Source of the DNA: Limnohabitans sp. Hippo3
GTDB taxonomy: Bacteria; Pseudomonadota; Gammaproteobacteria; Burkholderiales; Burkholderiaceae_C
Reading direction: 5' to 3'
DNA: 64,000 nucleotides
NCBI RefSeq assembly: GCF_003063665.1
Contig: NZ_NESF01000011.1
Location: forward strand, 50,626-114,625
The translations under genes were made by a program, and so were the position numbers. This document shows positions 8,440-16,550 of the stretch, piece by piece. Positions within the stretch are counted from its first letter, which is position 1. Every line of letters starts with the position of its first letter. The notes under the pieces are model-generated. The model was not told where the DNA came from. It made no database searches and saw only the letters and a list, made by a program, of their open reading frames with translations.

Positions 8440-10800
8440 TCACAGCCCTGCAGTGGCCTTGGCTTTTTCGCAGGCCATCAGGATGCGCTCGGGTGTGGCC
8501 GGGGCGTCCATGTAAACCACCGCCTTGTGGTTGGCGCTGGCAGCCACCGCATCGCGCAAGGCGAAGAAGGCCGACAGGCCCAGCATCAACGGCGGCTCGC
8601 CCGTGGCCTTGCTGTTGAACGGTGTGGGTTTGATGTTGGCGTTGTCGAACAGGGACACCTTGAAGTGCTCGGGAATGTCGCCAGCCACCGGGATTTTGTA
8701 AGTGCTGGGGCCGTGCGTGAGCAGCTTGCCTTTCTTGTCCCAGATGCACTCTTCCATGGTGAGCCAGCCCATGCCCTGCACATACGCGCCTTCGATCTGG
8801 CCTTTGTCCAGGGCCGGGTTGATGCTGCGGCCCACATCGTGCACGATGTCCACGGCTTTCAGCCACCACTCGCCAGTGCGCGTGTCGATTTCCACTTCGC
8901 TCACGGCAGCGCCGTAGCAGTAGTAATAGAAAGCACGGCCGTTCAGTGTGGTGAAGTCGTATTTGATTTCAGGCGTCATGTAAAAGCCGGTGACGCTCAG
9001 GCCCACGCGGTCGAGCCAAGCCTGCTTGGTCACGTCCGACCAGTTGACCGACTTGCCGCCACCGTGCAGCTGGTTGTTCGCGAAGCTGACTTCATCGGCT
9101 GCGCAGCCCAGCATGCGGGCGGCCACAGGCTTCAAGCGCTCGCGCATTTGCGCAGTGGCGTTCATGATGGCTGCGCCGTTGATGTCGGCACCGCTCGACG
9201 CCGAGGTGGCTGAGGCGTTGGGCACTTTTTGCGAGTCGGTGGCGGTGATGCGCACATGGTCCACGCTGATGCCCAAACCATCGGCACAGACCTGCGCCAT
9301 CTTGGTGTTCAGGCCCTGGCCCATTTCGGTGCCGCCGTGGTTGCAGCTGACCGAGCCGTCCATGTAAACCACCAGCAGCGCGCCGCCTTGGTTCAAGTGC
9401 GTGGCGGTGAAGCTGATGCCGAACTTGAGTGGCACCAAGGCCAAACCGCGCTTGCGGGTCTTGCTCTTGGCGTTGAAGGCCTGCACCTGAGCGCGACGCT
9501 CTGCGTAGTTCGATTCGCGCTCGACCTGGTCGATCACCTTGTCACCCACCCAGTCTTCGATGAGCTGGTTGTACTGGGTGGTCATGGTGTCGGGCGTGCC
9601 GCTGATGGCGGGGTCTTTGTAGAGGTTGAGCTTGCGCACTTCCAGGGGGTCTTTGCCCAAGGTCATGGCGATCTCGTCCATCACCGTCTCGATGCCGAAC
9701 ATGCCTTGTGGGCCGCCAAAGCCCCGGAATGCGGTGGCGCTTTGGGTGTTGGTTTTGCAGCGGTGACTGACCAACTTGAGCGCGGGCAGGTGGTAAGTGT
9801 TGTCGATGTGCAGGCAAGCGCGGTCATTGACGGGGCCTGAATAGTCGGTGCTGTAGCCGCAGCGCGACATGAGCGTGATGTCGGCGCCCAGCACGCGGCC
9901 GTTGTCGTCAAAGCCCACTTCATAGTCGATGCGGAAATCGTGGCGCTTGCCGGTGATGGTCATGTCGTCGTCACGGTTCACACGCAGCTTGACGGGCTTG
10001 CCCAGCTTGTGCGCGGCCAAGGCGGCGCTCTGGCTGAAGATGCTGGCGTTGCCCTCTTTGCCGCCAAAGCCGCCACCCATGCGGCGGCAAATCACCTCCA
10101 CATCGTTGGTGTGCAGGTTCAGGGCGTGCGCGGCTTCGCGCTGGTTGCCATCGGGGTGCTGGGTCGACACGTACAAGGTCAGCTGCCCGTCTTCCTTGGG
10201 CACCGCGTAAGTGATCTGGCCTTCCAGATAGAACTGCTCTTGCTGGCCGGTGTTGGTGCTGCCCTTGATCTTGTGGGGCGCATTGGCAATGGCGGCAGCG
10301 GCGTCACCACGCGTGATGCCTTTGGGCGGCATGATGAAGCTGCCCGCCGCCATGGCTTCTTCGATGGTCAAGATGGGCGTGAGCTCTTTCACCAGCACCT
10401 TGGCTTTTTTGGCGGCTTCGCGGGCGTAAAGCATTTCACGCGCCACGACCACGGCCACGGCCTGGCCGACAAACTCGACCTTGCCAGCGGCGAGGAAAGG
10501 ATCGTCGTGCACGATGGGGCCGCAGTTGTTTTCGCCGGGAATGTCTTTGGCGGTGTAGACCGCGACAACGCCGTGCTCACGCAAGATGGCTGCGCGGTCG
10601 ATGCCGTCGCCAATCAACTCGCCATGGGCCACGGGCGACAGGATGAGCGCGGCGTACAAAGTGCCTGCGTGCTCAGGGATGTCGTCAATGTAGGTGGCCG
10701 AGCCCGTGACGTGCAGGTGCGCAGACTCGTGAACGACGTCCGTGCCCTGCTGAACGCCCGATGCGGGCAACAGGTTCTTGATGGGGGTAGGAGCGTTCAT
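8440..10800 (-). CDS. xdhB: Xanthine dehydrogenase molybdenum-binding subunit XdhB
   Basis: Large catalytic subunit (786 aa) of the two-subunit bacterial xanthine dehydrogenase, oxidising hypoxanthine to xanthine and urate in the cytoplasm. The family pattern is complete: the N-terminal aldehyde oxidase/xanthine dehydrogenase domain (about 20-140), the glycine-rich molybdopterin motif RRMGGGFGGKEGNAS, the AFRGFGGPQG segment, and near the C-terminus GEPPLMLGLSAFFALRDA with the catalytic glutamate at about 735. The ATG at 10800 abuts the stop codon of xdhA at 10801, showing tight translational coupling. The sulfuration chaperone gene xdhC is at 4036-4851. Confidence 0.96.
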   Translation of the reverse strand: MNAPTPIKNLLPASGVQQGTDVVHESAHLHVTGSATYIDDIPEHAGTLYAALILSPVAHGELIGDGIDRAAILREHGVVAVYTAKDIPGENNCGPIVHDDPFLAAGKVEFVGQAVAVVVAREMLYAREAAKKAKVLVKELTPILTIEEAMAAGSFIMPPKGITRGDAAAAIANAPHKIKGSTNTGQQEQFYLEGQITYAVPKEDGQLTLYVSTQHPDGNQREAAHALNLHTNDVEVICRRMGGGFGGKEGNASIFSQSAALAAHKLGKPVKLRVNRDDDMTITGKRHDFRIDYEVGFDDNGRVLGADITLMSRCGYSTDYSGPVNDRACLHIDNTYHLPALKLVSHRCKTNTQSATAFRGFGGPQGMFGIETVMDEIAMTLGKDPLEVRKLNLYKDPAISGTPDTMTTQYNQLIEDWVGDKVIDQVERESNYAERRAQVQAFNAKSKTRKRGLALVPLKFGISFTATHLNQGGALLVVYMDGSVSCNHGGTEMGQGLNTKMAQVCADGLGISVDHVRITATDSQKVPNASATSASSGADINGAAIMNATAQMRERLKPVAARMLGCAADEVSFANNQLHGGGKSVNWSDVTKQAWLDRVGLSVTGFYMTPEIKYDFTTLNGRAFYYYCYGAAVSEVEIDTRTGEWWLKAVDIVHDVGRSINPALDKGQIEGAYVQGMGWLTMEECIWDKKGKLLTHGPSTYKIPVAGDIPEHFKVSLFDNANIKPTPFNSKATGEPPLMLGLSAFFALRDAVAASANHKAVVYMDAPATPERILMACEKAKATAGL

Positions 10801-12273
10801 TCAAGCCACCTCTTTCTGTTCTTCGATAAATTCGAGCACCAGGTTGCGGGCGACCAGGGCGCGGTAGGCCCAAGTGGCGCGCAGGCCGTCGCGGGCGGTG
10901 AAGCTGGCGGCGATCGCGGCGTCCAGATCGGCCGCTTTCACGTCACCAGGCGCACGGCCTTCCATCACGGCTTCGAGCTTGGGCGCGCGGCAAGGCGATG
11001 GGGCCAGGCCGTTGTAGGCCAGCTTCACGCCACTCAACTTGCCACCTTGCAGCGTGTAGCTGATGGCTGCGCAGGTGGCCGAAATGTCTTGCTCAAAACG
11101 CTTGCTCACCTTGTGGGCGCGGAACACCTGGCCAGCCACGGGCTTCGGACATTCGATGGCTTCGATGAACTCACCGGGCTCCATCACGTTTTTCTTCATG
11201 CCGGTGTAGAAGTTGTCCAGCAGCACCTTGCGGGTCTTGTCGCCCCGGCGCAGCACCAAGCTGGCACCCAATGCCATCAGGCAAGGCATGGTGTCGCCAA
11301 TCGGTGAGCCGTTGGCGATGTTGCCCGCCAGCGTGGCGGTGGATCGGATGGGCGGCGAGCCAAAGCGGCGCAACACCTCGGTGAAGTCGGGGTAAGCCTG
11401 GGCCACCAGCGCTTCGACCTGCGACAGCGACACGGCCGCGCCAATGCGCCAGGCGCTGGCGGTCTCGGTCACTTGGCGCAGTTCTTTGACGTTGCCCAAA
11501 TACATGATGTGCTCGGGACGGCTGAACTGCTTGTTGACCTGCAGACCGATTTCGGTACTGCCCGCCAACAGCGTGGTGCTGGGGTTCTTGACCAGATAGT
11601 CGGCCACTTCGGCGAGGGTGGCGGGCGACACAAACTCGTTGCCTTTGCGGGTGCGCACGACCGGCTGCACGATGATGTCGCCGTCCAGGCTCAGCGTGGG
11701 CACACTGGCGCGCTGGATTTCCTTGAGCAGCGGCACATCGGCGCTGTCGTCGAGCTTGAGCGCCTCGGGCTTGGCGCAGGCCTTGGTGGCCGAATCGATG
11801 ATCGGCTTGTAGCCGGTGCAACGGCACAGGTTGCCGCTCAATGAATCGGTGATCTGCTGGCGATTGGGCGTGGGCAGCACCTGCACCAGGTTCACCAGGC
11901 TCATCACGATGCCCGGCGTGCAAAAGCCGCACTGCGAGCCGTGGCACTTGATCATTTCTTCCTGCACCGGGTGCAGCGTGCCGTCGGCTTTTTTCAGGCT
12001 CTCGACGGTTTTGACCGATTTGCCGTCCAGCGAGGGCAACAGCTGGATGCAGGCGTTGGTGGCCACATAGTCCACGCCCGTGCCTGCGGCGTTGAGTTCA
12101 CCCACCATCACCACACAAGCGCCGCAATCGCCTTCGGCGCAGCCCTCCTTGGTGCCGGTGCGGTGCAGTTGCTCGCGCAAATAGTCCAGAACAGTGGTGG
12201 TGCGGCGCTCGCCTTGGGCTTCGACGATGCGGCCGTCGAGCACAAAGCGCACGGTGTTGGTGACTTGGGTCAT
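10801..12273 (-). CDS. xdhA: Xanthine dehydrogenase small subunit XdhA (2Fe-2S and FAD)
   Basis: Electron-transfer subunit (490 aa). The plant-type [2Fe-2S] cluster ligands are Cys45, Cys50, Cys53 and Cys75 (EGCAEGDCGACVV...NACIQ). The second cluster uses Cys115, Cys118, Cys150 and Cys152 (HGSQCGFCTPG ... GNLCRCTGYKP). The FAD-binding domain covers about residues 215-390, with GSTEIGLQVNK and TLAGNIANGSPIGDTMP, and the CO dehydrogenase flavoprotein C-terminal domain follows. It is transcribed together with xdhB. Upstream lie 216 bp of repeat-rich DNA and then uraH on the same strand. Confidence 0.96.
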   Translation of the reverse strand: MTQVTNTVRFVLDGRIVEAQGERRTTTVLDYLREQLHRTGTKEGCAEGDCGACVVMVGELNAAGTGVDYVATNACIQLLPSLDGKSVKTVESLKKADGTLHPVQEEMIKCHGSQCGFCTPGIVMSLVNLVQVLPTPNRQQITDSLSGNLCRCTGYKPIIDSATKACAKPEALKLDDSADVPLLKEIQRASVPTLSLDGDIIVQPVVRTRKGNEFVSPATLAEVADYLVKNPSTTLLAGSTEIGLQVNKQFSRPEHIMYLGNVKELRQVTETASAWRIGAAVSLSQVEALVAQAYPDFTEVLRRFGSPPIRSTATLAGNIANGSPIGDTMPCLMALGASLVLRRGDKTRKVLLDNFYTGMKKNVMEPGEFIEAIECPKPVAGQVFRAHKVSKRFEQDISATCAAISYTLQGGKLSGVKLAYNGLAPSPCRAPKLEAVMEGRAPGDVKAADLDAAIAASFTARDGLRATWAYRALVARNLVLEFIEEQKEVA

Positions 12274-12302
12274 GGTGCGGGGGGTGGGGGTAAATAAACG
12301 GT

Positions 12303-12332
12303 AAGGCCCCGATTTTAAGGAACCGGGGCCTT
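12303..12332. other. Hairpin between uraH and xdhA
   Basis: Nine-base arms AAGGCCCCG (12303-12311) and CGGGGCCTT (12324-12332) flank a 12-nt A/T-rich loop. It lies 30 bp upstream of the xdhA start on the transcribed strand and lacks a strong T tract, so it may be an attenuating or mRNA-stabilising stem rather than a clear terminator. Confidence 0.4.
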
Positions 12333-12363
12333 CGCTGGGCGGCTTTTCGACGGATTAATCGGA

Positions 12364-12479
12364 ATCTGACCCCAATTAGTCTGACCTCAAACGATGATTC
12401 TGTCACCCCGGACTTGATCCGGGGTCCATGCATGGATGCCGGATCAAGTCCGGCATGACAAGCTTAATGGGGGTCAGAT
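12364..12479. repeat. Nested palindromic repeat between xdhA and uraH
   Basis: Outer arms ATCTGACCCC (12364-12373) and GGGGTCAGAT (12470-12479) enclose a 60-bp near-palindrome (12401-12460). Its halves read TGTCACCCCGGACTTGATCC and, inverted, GGATCAAGTCCGGCATGACA. Related GTCAC-CCCGACTTGATC units occur near 21035 and 27478-27585. It fits a dispersed non-coding repeat or miniature element. Confidence 0.75.
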
Positions 12480-12489
12480 CCCGATTGTT

Positions 12490-12843
12490 TTATGAGCCGC
12501 GATAAGTCGAGTAGCTCCACGGACTGGCCAGCAGGGGCACGTGGTAGTGCTGGTCTTCGTGGGCCACGCCAAAGTCGAGGCTGACTTTGTTCAAGAAGTT
12601 GGGCTCGGGCAGTTCCACGCCCTTGGCCTTGAAGTAGTCGCTCACATTGAAGACCAGGCGGTAAGTGCCTTTGCGCAGGCTGGCATGGTCGTAGAGCATG
12701 CCGTCGGGGTTGCGGCCGTCGTGGTTGAGGGTGAAGCTTTTGACCAAGGTGGCCTGATCGCCTTGCGTCGTGTACAGGGACACCTGCATGCCCGCAGCGG
12801 GGCAGCCGTGCATGGTGTCCAGAACGTGTGTGCTCAATCCCAT
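12490..12843 (-). CDS. uraH: 5-hydroxyisourate hydrolase (transthyretin-like)
   Basis: Hydrolyses 5-hydroxyisourate, the PuuD product, to OHCU. The 117-aa protein carries the family signatures: N-terminal LSTHVLDTMHGCPAAGM with the active-site histidine at position 6, the arginine-containing NHDGRNPDG segment, HYHVPLL, and the C-terminal tetrapeptide YRGS that separates HIU hydrolases from vertebrate transthyretin. No signal peptide, so cytoplasmic. It is divergent from the GntR regulator gene with a TGTATACA site between them, and upstream of xdhAB on the same strand, separated by a repeat element. Confidence 0.95.
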   Translation of the reverse strand: MGLSTHVLDTMHGCPAAGMQVSLYTTQGDQATLVKSFTLNHDGRNPDGMLYDHASLRKGTYRLVFNVSDYFKAKGVELPEPNFLNKVSLDFGVAHEDQHYHVPLLASPWSYSTYRGS

Positions 12844-12928
12844 GGTGTGCTCGCTTGTCTTGAATGGGGTTCAAAAAGGTGGTTGTGGCAAGGCTTTGAA
12901 AAACCCCTCCCAATCCGGTCGACCGAAG

Positions 12929-12936
12929 TGTATACA
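12929..12936. promoter_or_regulatory. TGTATACA operator in the uraH/gntR divergent region
   Basis: A perfect 8-bp palindrome within ACCGAAGTGTATACAATTT. It lies 86 bp from the uraH start and 78 bp from the gntR start, placed to control both. A 19-bp context is shared almost exactly with the site upstream of puuD. Autoregulation by the adjacent GntR protein is the simplest reading. Confidence 0.65.
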
Positions 12937-13013
12937 ATTTTGATTTTGGTGGCTATCATTTGCGACCAAGACATAAAAACACCTGGGCAAACACCCCAAA
13001 GGGACCGCGAGAC

Positions 13014-13679
13014 ATGGAAACCTCCACCACGCACCACATCGTCGAATCGCTGACCCGCGCCATCGTGGAGCATCGGCTGTTGCCCGGCTCCAAATTGGCC
13101 GAACAAAAGCTGGCCGACCACTTCGGCGTGTCGCGCACACTGGTGCGCCAGGCGCTGTTTCAGCTGTCGCAAAACCGCCTGATCCGGCTGGAGCCTGCAC
13201 GCGGCGCTTTTGTGGCCGCCCCCTCGGTCGAAGAAGCGCAACAGGTCTTTGCCGTGCGCCGCATGCTCGAAGCCGAGATGACCCGCGCCTTTGTGCAGCA
13301 GGTCACGCCTGACCAAATCGCAGCGCTCAAAGAGCACATCAAGCAAGAACGCGAAGCCGTGACGCAGGGCGACATCACGGGCCGTACCGAGTTGCTGGGC
13401 GACTTTCATGTGCGGATGGCCGAACTCATGAACAACGACGTGCTGGCCCAGGTGCTGGGCGACCTGATCTCGCGCTGCGCCCTGATCACGCTGATGTACC
13501 AGTCGCGCAACGAAGCCGAGCACTCCACCGACGAGCATGTGGCCATCGTGGCCGCGCTCGAAGCACAAGACTCGGACCTGGCCGTGCGCCTGATGCACGA
13601 ACACCTGCTGCACGTCGAAGCCAGCCTGACCTTTGACCGCAAAGTGCCCACCCACGACATTTCTCTGGCCCTGGCCTGA
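13014..13679 (+). CDS. GntR-family (FCD/FadR subfamily) transcriptional regulator, putative purine regulator
   Basis: A 221-aa DNA-binding regulator. The ATG at 13014 starts METSTTHHIVESLTRAIVEH; the in-frame start at 12960 is not needed. Residues ~8-72 form the GntR winged helix (LLPGSKLAEQKLADHFGVSR followed by LVRQALFQLSQNRLIRL). Residues ~85-210 form the all-helical FCD ligand domain, with metal-site residues in DFHVRMAEL and histidines in the later helices (EHVAIVAALE, HLLHVEASL). It is followed 15 bp later by puuE and so heads the ureide operon. It probably binds the TGTATACA sites in this window; the ligand is likely a purine or ureide intermediate, by inference. Confidence 0.88.
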   Translation: METSTTHHIVESLTRAIVEHRLLPGSKLAEQKLADHFGVSRTLVRQALFQLSQNRLIRLEPARGAFVAAPSVEEAQQVFAVRRMLEAEMTRAFVQQVTPDQIAALKEHIKQEREAVTQGDITGRTELLGDFHVRMAELMNNDVLAQVLGDLISRCALITLMYQSRNEAEHSTDEHVAIVAALEAQDSDLAVRLMHEHLLHVEASLTFDRKVPTHDISLALA

Positions 13680-13694
13680 AGCTTGAAAACGACC

Positions 13695-14645
13695 ATGAGC
13701 ACCTACGACTCCACCCTCCCCTACCCCCGCGACTTGAAGGGCTACGGCCGCCATGCGCCGCACGCAAAGTGGCCCGGCGGCGCCCGCGTGGCGGTGCAGT
13801 TTGTCTTGAACTACGAAGAAGGCGGCGAAAACTCGGTGCTGCACGGCGATGCGGGTTCAGAGCAATTTCTCTCCGAGATGTTCAACCCCGCGTCATTCCC
13901 CGAGCGGCACATCAGCATGGAAGGCATTTACGAATACGGCTCCCGTGCGGGCGTGTGGCGCATCCTGCGTGAGTTTGAAAAACGCAAGCTGCCACTCACC
14001 GTGTTCGGCGTGGCCACGGCGCTGCAAAAGCACGACGACGTGACCGCCGCATTCAAGGAATTGGGCTACGACATCGCCTGCCATGGCCTCAAGTGGATCC
14101 ATTACCAAAACATCGACGAAGCCACCGAGCGCGCCCACATGGCCGAAGCGATGGACATTTTGCAAAAGCTCACGGGCGAGCGGCCCCTGGGCTGGTACAC
14201 CGGGCGCGACAGCCCCAACACGCGCCGCCTGGTGGCCAACTACGGTGGCTTTGAGTACGACAGCGACTACTACGGCGACGACCTGCCCTTCTGGATGAAG
14301 GTGCGCAAATCTGACGGCACCGATACGCCGCAACTCATCGTGCCCTACACCCTGGACTGCAACGACATGCGCTTTGCGCTGCCCCAGGGCTATTCACACG
14401 CCGACCCGTTTTTCCAGTACATGAAGGACACCTTTGACGCGCTGTACGCCGAGGGTGACCCGAATGGCGAGAACGCGCCCAAGATGATGAGCATCGGCAT
14501 GCACTGCCGCCTGCTCGGTCGCCCGGGGCGCATCACCGCGCTGCAGCGCTTTCTGGACCACATCCAGTCGCACGACAAGGTCTGGGTGGCGCGGCGCATC
14601 GACATTGCGCGGCACTGGAAGGCGACGCACCCATTCCAGGGCTGA
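13695..14645 (+). CDS. puuE: Allantoinase PuuE (polysaccharide deacetylase fold)
   Basis: Cytoplasmic amidohydrolase opening allantoin to allantoate. This is the NodB/polysaccharide-deacetylase type, unrelated to the AllB amidohydrolases. The 316-aa protein starts at the ATG at 13695 (MSTYDSTLPYPRDLKGYG); an upstream TTG at 13683 is unlikely. Characteristic segments are QFVLNYEEGGENSVLHGD, MEGIYEYGSRAGVWRI, GYDIACHGLKWIHY and GWYTGRDSPNTRRL, as in known PuuE proteins. It is second in the gntR-puuE-uraD/allC-M20 operon and links uric acid breakdown to the allantoate domain next door. Confidence 0.94.
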   Translation: MSTYDSTLPYPRDLKGYGRHAPHAKWPGGARVAVQFVLNYEEGGENSVLHGDAGSEQFLSEMFNPASFPERHISMEGIYEYGSRAGVWRILREFEKRKLPLTVFGVATALQKHDDVTAAFKELGYDIACHGLKWIHYQNIDEATERAHMAEAMDILQKLTGERPLGWYTGRDSPNTRRLVANYGGFEYDSDYYGDDLPFWMKVRKSDGTDTPQLIVPYTLDCNDMRFALPQGYSHADPFFQYMKDTFDALYAEGDPNGENAPKMMSIGMHCRLLGRPGRITALQRFLDHIQSHDKVWVARRIDIARHWKATHPFQG

Positions 14646-14676
14646 ATCCTTTGACAAAACATCCCTTGTCTTTGTG

Positions 14677-14761
14677 GGAGGCCGCCCCTGCGGCCGAATC
14701 TTCGCGCACCAGGGCGCGCTCCTGCATCCATAACCCAGTTTCGGCCGCAGGGGCGGCCTCC
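14677..14761. repeat. Long inverted repeat between puuE and uraD-allC
   Basis: Two perfect 22-bp arms (14677-14698 and 14740-14761) are separated by 41 bp. The left arm begins GGAGGCCGCCCCTGC. The structure would form a very stable stem in the mRNA between two operon genes, only 13 bp before the uraD-allC ATG. It is likely a dispersed REP-type unit; no T tract follows, so it is not a standard terminator. Confidence 0.75.
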
Positions 14762-14774
14762 TAGAGAGACAGAC

Positions 14775-16550
14775 ATGCCGATCACGCTTGAAAAACTCAA
14801 CAGCGCCAGCCATCACGATGCCGCGCAGATGCTCGACGGCCTGTACGAGCACTCGCCCTGGATCGCCGAGCAGGCGCTGGCGCAGCGCCCCTTCTCCTCG
14901 CTGGCCCACCTGAAGCACGCCATGTGCGAAGTGCTGGCCAAGGCCGGGCGAGACGCGCAGCTGGGCCTGATCCGCGCCCACCCCGAGCTGGCGGGCAAGG
15001 CCATGGTCAGCAAAACCCTCACCGCAGAGTCCACCAACGAACAAACCAAGGCGGGCCTGACCGACTGCACGCCCGATGAGTTCGCCAAGATCCAGAAGCT
15101 CAACGCCGACTACAACGCCAAGTTCGGCTGGCCCTTCATCCTGGCCGTGCGCGGCCCGCGTGGCCTGGGCTTGAACAAGCAGCAGATCATCGACGCGTTC
15201 GAGCGCCGCCTGCACGGCCACCCTGACTTTGAATTGGCCGAGTGCCTGCGCAACATCCACCGCATCGTCGAGATCCGCCTGAACGACAAATTCGGCGTGG
15301 AGCCCACACTCGGCCACCAGGTCTGGGACTGGCAAGAACAACTCGCGCAGCACTCTGACCCAGGCTTTGCCGAAGCGGGCCAGCTCACGGTGACCTACCT
15401 CACCGACGCGCACCGCGCCTGCGCCCAGCGCATCACGCAAAACATGCGCGACTGCGGTTTTGACGAGGTCTATACCGACGCCGTGGGCAATGTGGTGGGC
15501 CGCTACCACCCGGCTGTTGCTGGCGGGAAATATTTGCTGACCGGCAGCCACTACGACACCGTGCGCAACGGCGGCAAGTACGACGGACGCTTGGGCATCT
15601 TTGTGCCGATGGCATGCGTGCAACAGCTGCACCAACAAGGTAAGCGCCTGCCCTTCGGCATCGAGGTCGTGGCCTTTGCCGAAGAAGAAGGCCAGCGCTA
15701 CAAAGCCACTTTCCTGGGCTCGGGCGCACTCATTGGCCAGTTCAATCCCGCCTGGCTGGACCAACAAGACGCCGACGGCATCACCATGCGCGCGGCCATG
15801 CAGCACGCGGGCTTGAACATCGACGACATCCCCAAAATCCAGCGCGACCCGGCGCAGTATTTGGGCTTTGTCGAAGTCCACATCGAGCAAGGCCCGGTGC
15901 TCAACGAGGTGAACATCCCGCTGGGTGTGGTCACGTCGATCAACGGCAGCGTTCGCTACCTGTGCGAAGTGATCGGCACGGCCAGCCACGCAGGCACCAC
16001 CCCTATGGACCGCCGCCGCGACGCGGCCTGCGCCGTGGCCGAACTGGCGCTGTACATGGAGCAACGCGCCGCCCAAGACGGTGACAGCGTCGCCACCATC
16101 GGCCAGCTGCAAGTGCCCAATGGTTCGATCAACGTGGTACCGGGCCGCTGCCTGTTCAGTCTGGACATGCGCGCCCCTACCGATGCACAGCGCGACGCAC
16201 TGGTGGCGGATGTGATGGCGCAACTCGACCAAATTGCCGAGCGCCGGGGTGTTCGCGTCAAAGCCGAAATGACCATGAGCGCGGCCGCCGCGCCCAGCGC
16301 CCCCGAGTGGCAAGCCCGCTGGGAACGCGCCGTGAGCGCCCTGGGCGTGCCGCTGTTCAAACTGCCCAGCGGCGCAGGCCACGACGCGATGAAGCTGCAC
16401 GAAGTCATGCCGCAGGCCATGCTGTTCGTGCGCGGCGAAAACGCAGGCATCAGCCACAACCCGCTCGAATCCACCACCAGCGACGACATGCAGCTGTGCG
16501 TCGACGCCTTCACCCATGTTTTGAACCAACTCTCTCAGGAATTGTCATGA
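14775..16550 (+). CDS. Fused OHCU decarboxylase (UraD) - allantoate amidohydrolase (AllC)
   Basis: A 591-aa two-domain enzyme. Residues ~1-170 are OHCU decarboxylase, which gives S-allantoin: the segment AHPELAGKAMVSKTLTAEST carries the family HPxLAG motif, and FGWPFILAVRG is the conserved active-site strand. Residues ~175-591 are an M20-type allantoate amidohydrolase: GSHYDTVRNGGKYDGRLG (metal His/Asp), AFAEEEGQRY (Glu pair), HIEQGPVLN, the lid sequence ASHAGTTPMDRRRDA, and C-terminal AGISHNPLE with the last histidine. No stop or frameshift separates the domains. The two activities are not adjacent in the pathway, because PuuE acts between them. The stop overlaps the M20 gene start as ATGA at 16547. 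Confidence 0.93.
   Translation: MPITLEKLNSASHHDAAQMLDGLYEHSPWIAEQALAQRPFSSLAHLKHAMCEVLAKAGRDAQLGLIRAHPELAGKAMVSKTLTAESTNEQTKAGLTDCTPDEFAKIQKLNADYNAKFGWPFILAVRGPRGLGLNKQQIIDAFERRLHGHPDFELAECLRNIHRIVEIRLNDKFGVEPTLGHQVWDWQEQLAQHSDPGFAEAGQLTVTYLTDAHRACAQRITQNMRDCGFDEVYTDAVGNVVGRYHPAVAGGKYLLTGSHYDTVRNGGKYDGRLGIFVPMACVQQLHQQGKRLPFGIEVVAFAEEEGQRYKATFLGSGALIGQFNPAWLDQQDADGITMRAAMQHAGLNIDDIPKIQRDPAQYLGFVEVHIEQGPVLNEVNIPLGVVTSINGSVRYLCEVIGTASHAGTTPMDRRRDAACAVAELALYMEQRAAQDGDSVATIGQLQVPNGSINVVPGRCLFSLDMRAPTDAQRDALVADVMAQLDQIAERRGVRVKAEMTMSAAAAPSAPEWQARWERAVSALGVPLFKLPSGAGHDAMKLHEVMPQAMLFVRGENAGISHNPLESTTSDDMQLCVDAFTHVLNQLSQELS

Noticed and set aside
14394..16529. A 711-codon open frame on the minus strand opposite uraD-allC
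   Set aside because: It is the mirror of a GC-rich coding region. The encoded protein is His/Gly/Val-rich with no recognisable domain, while the plus strand has full enzyme motifs.
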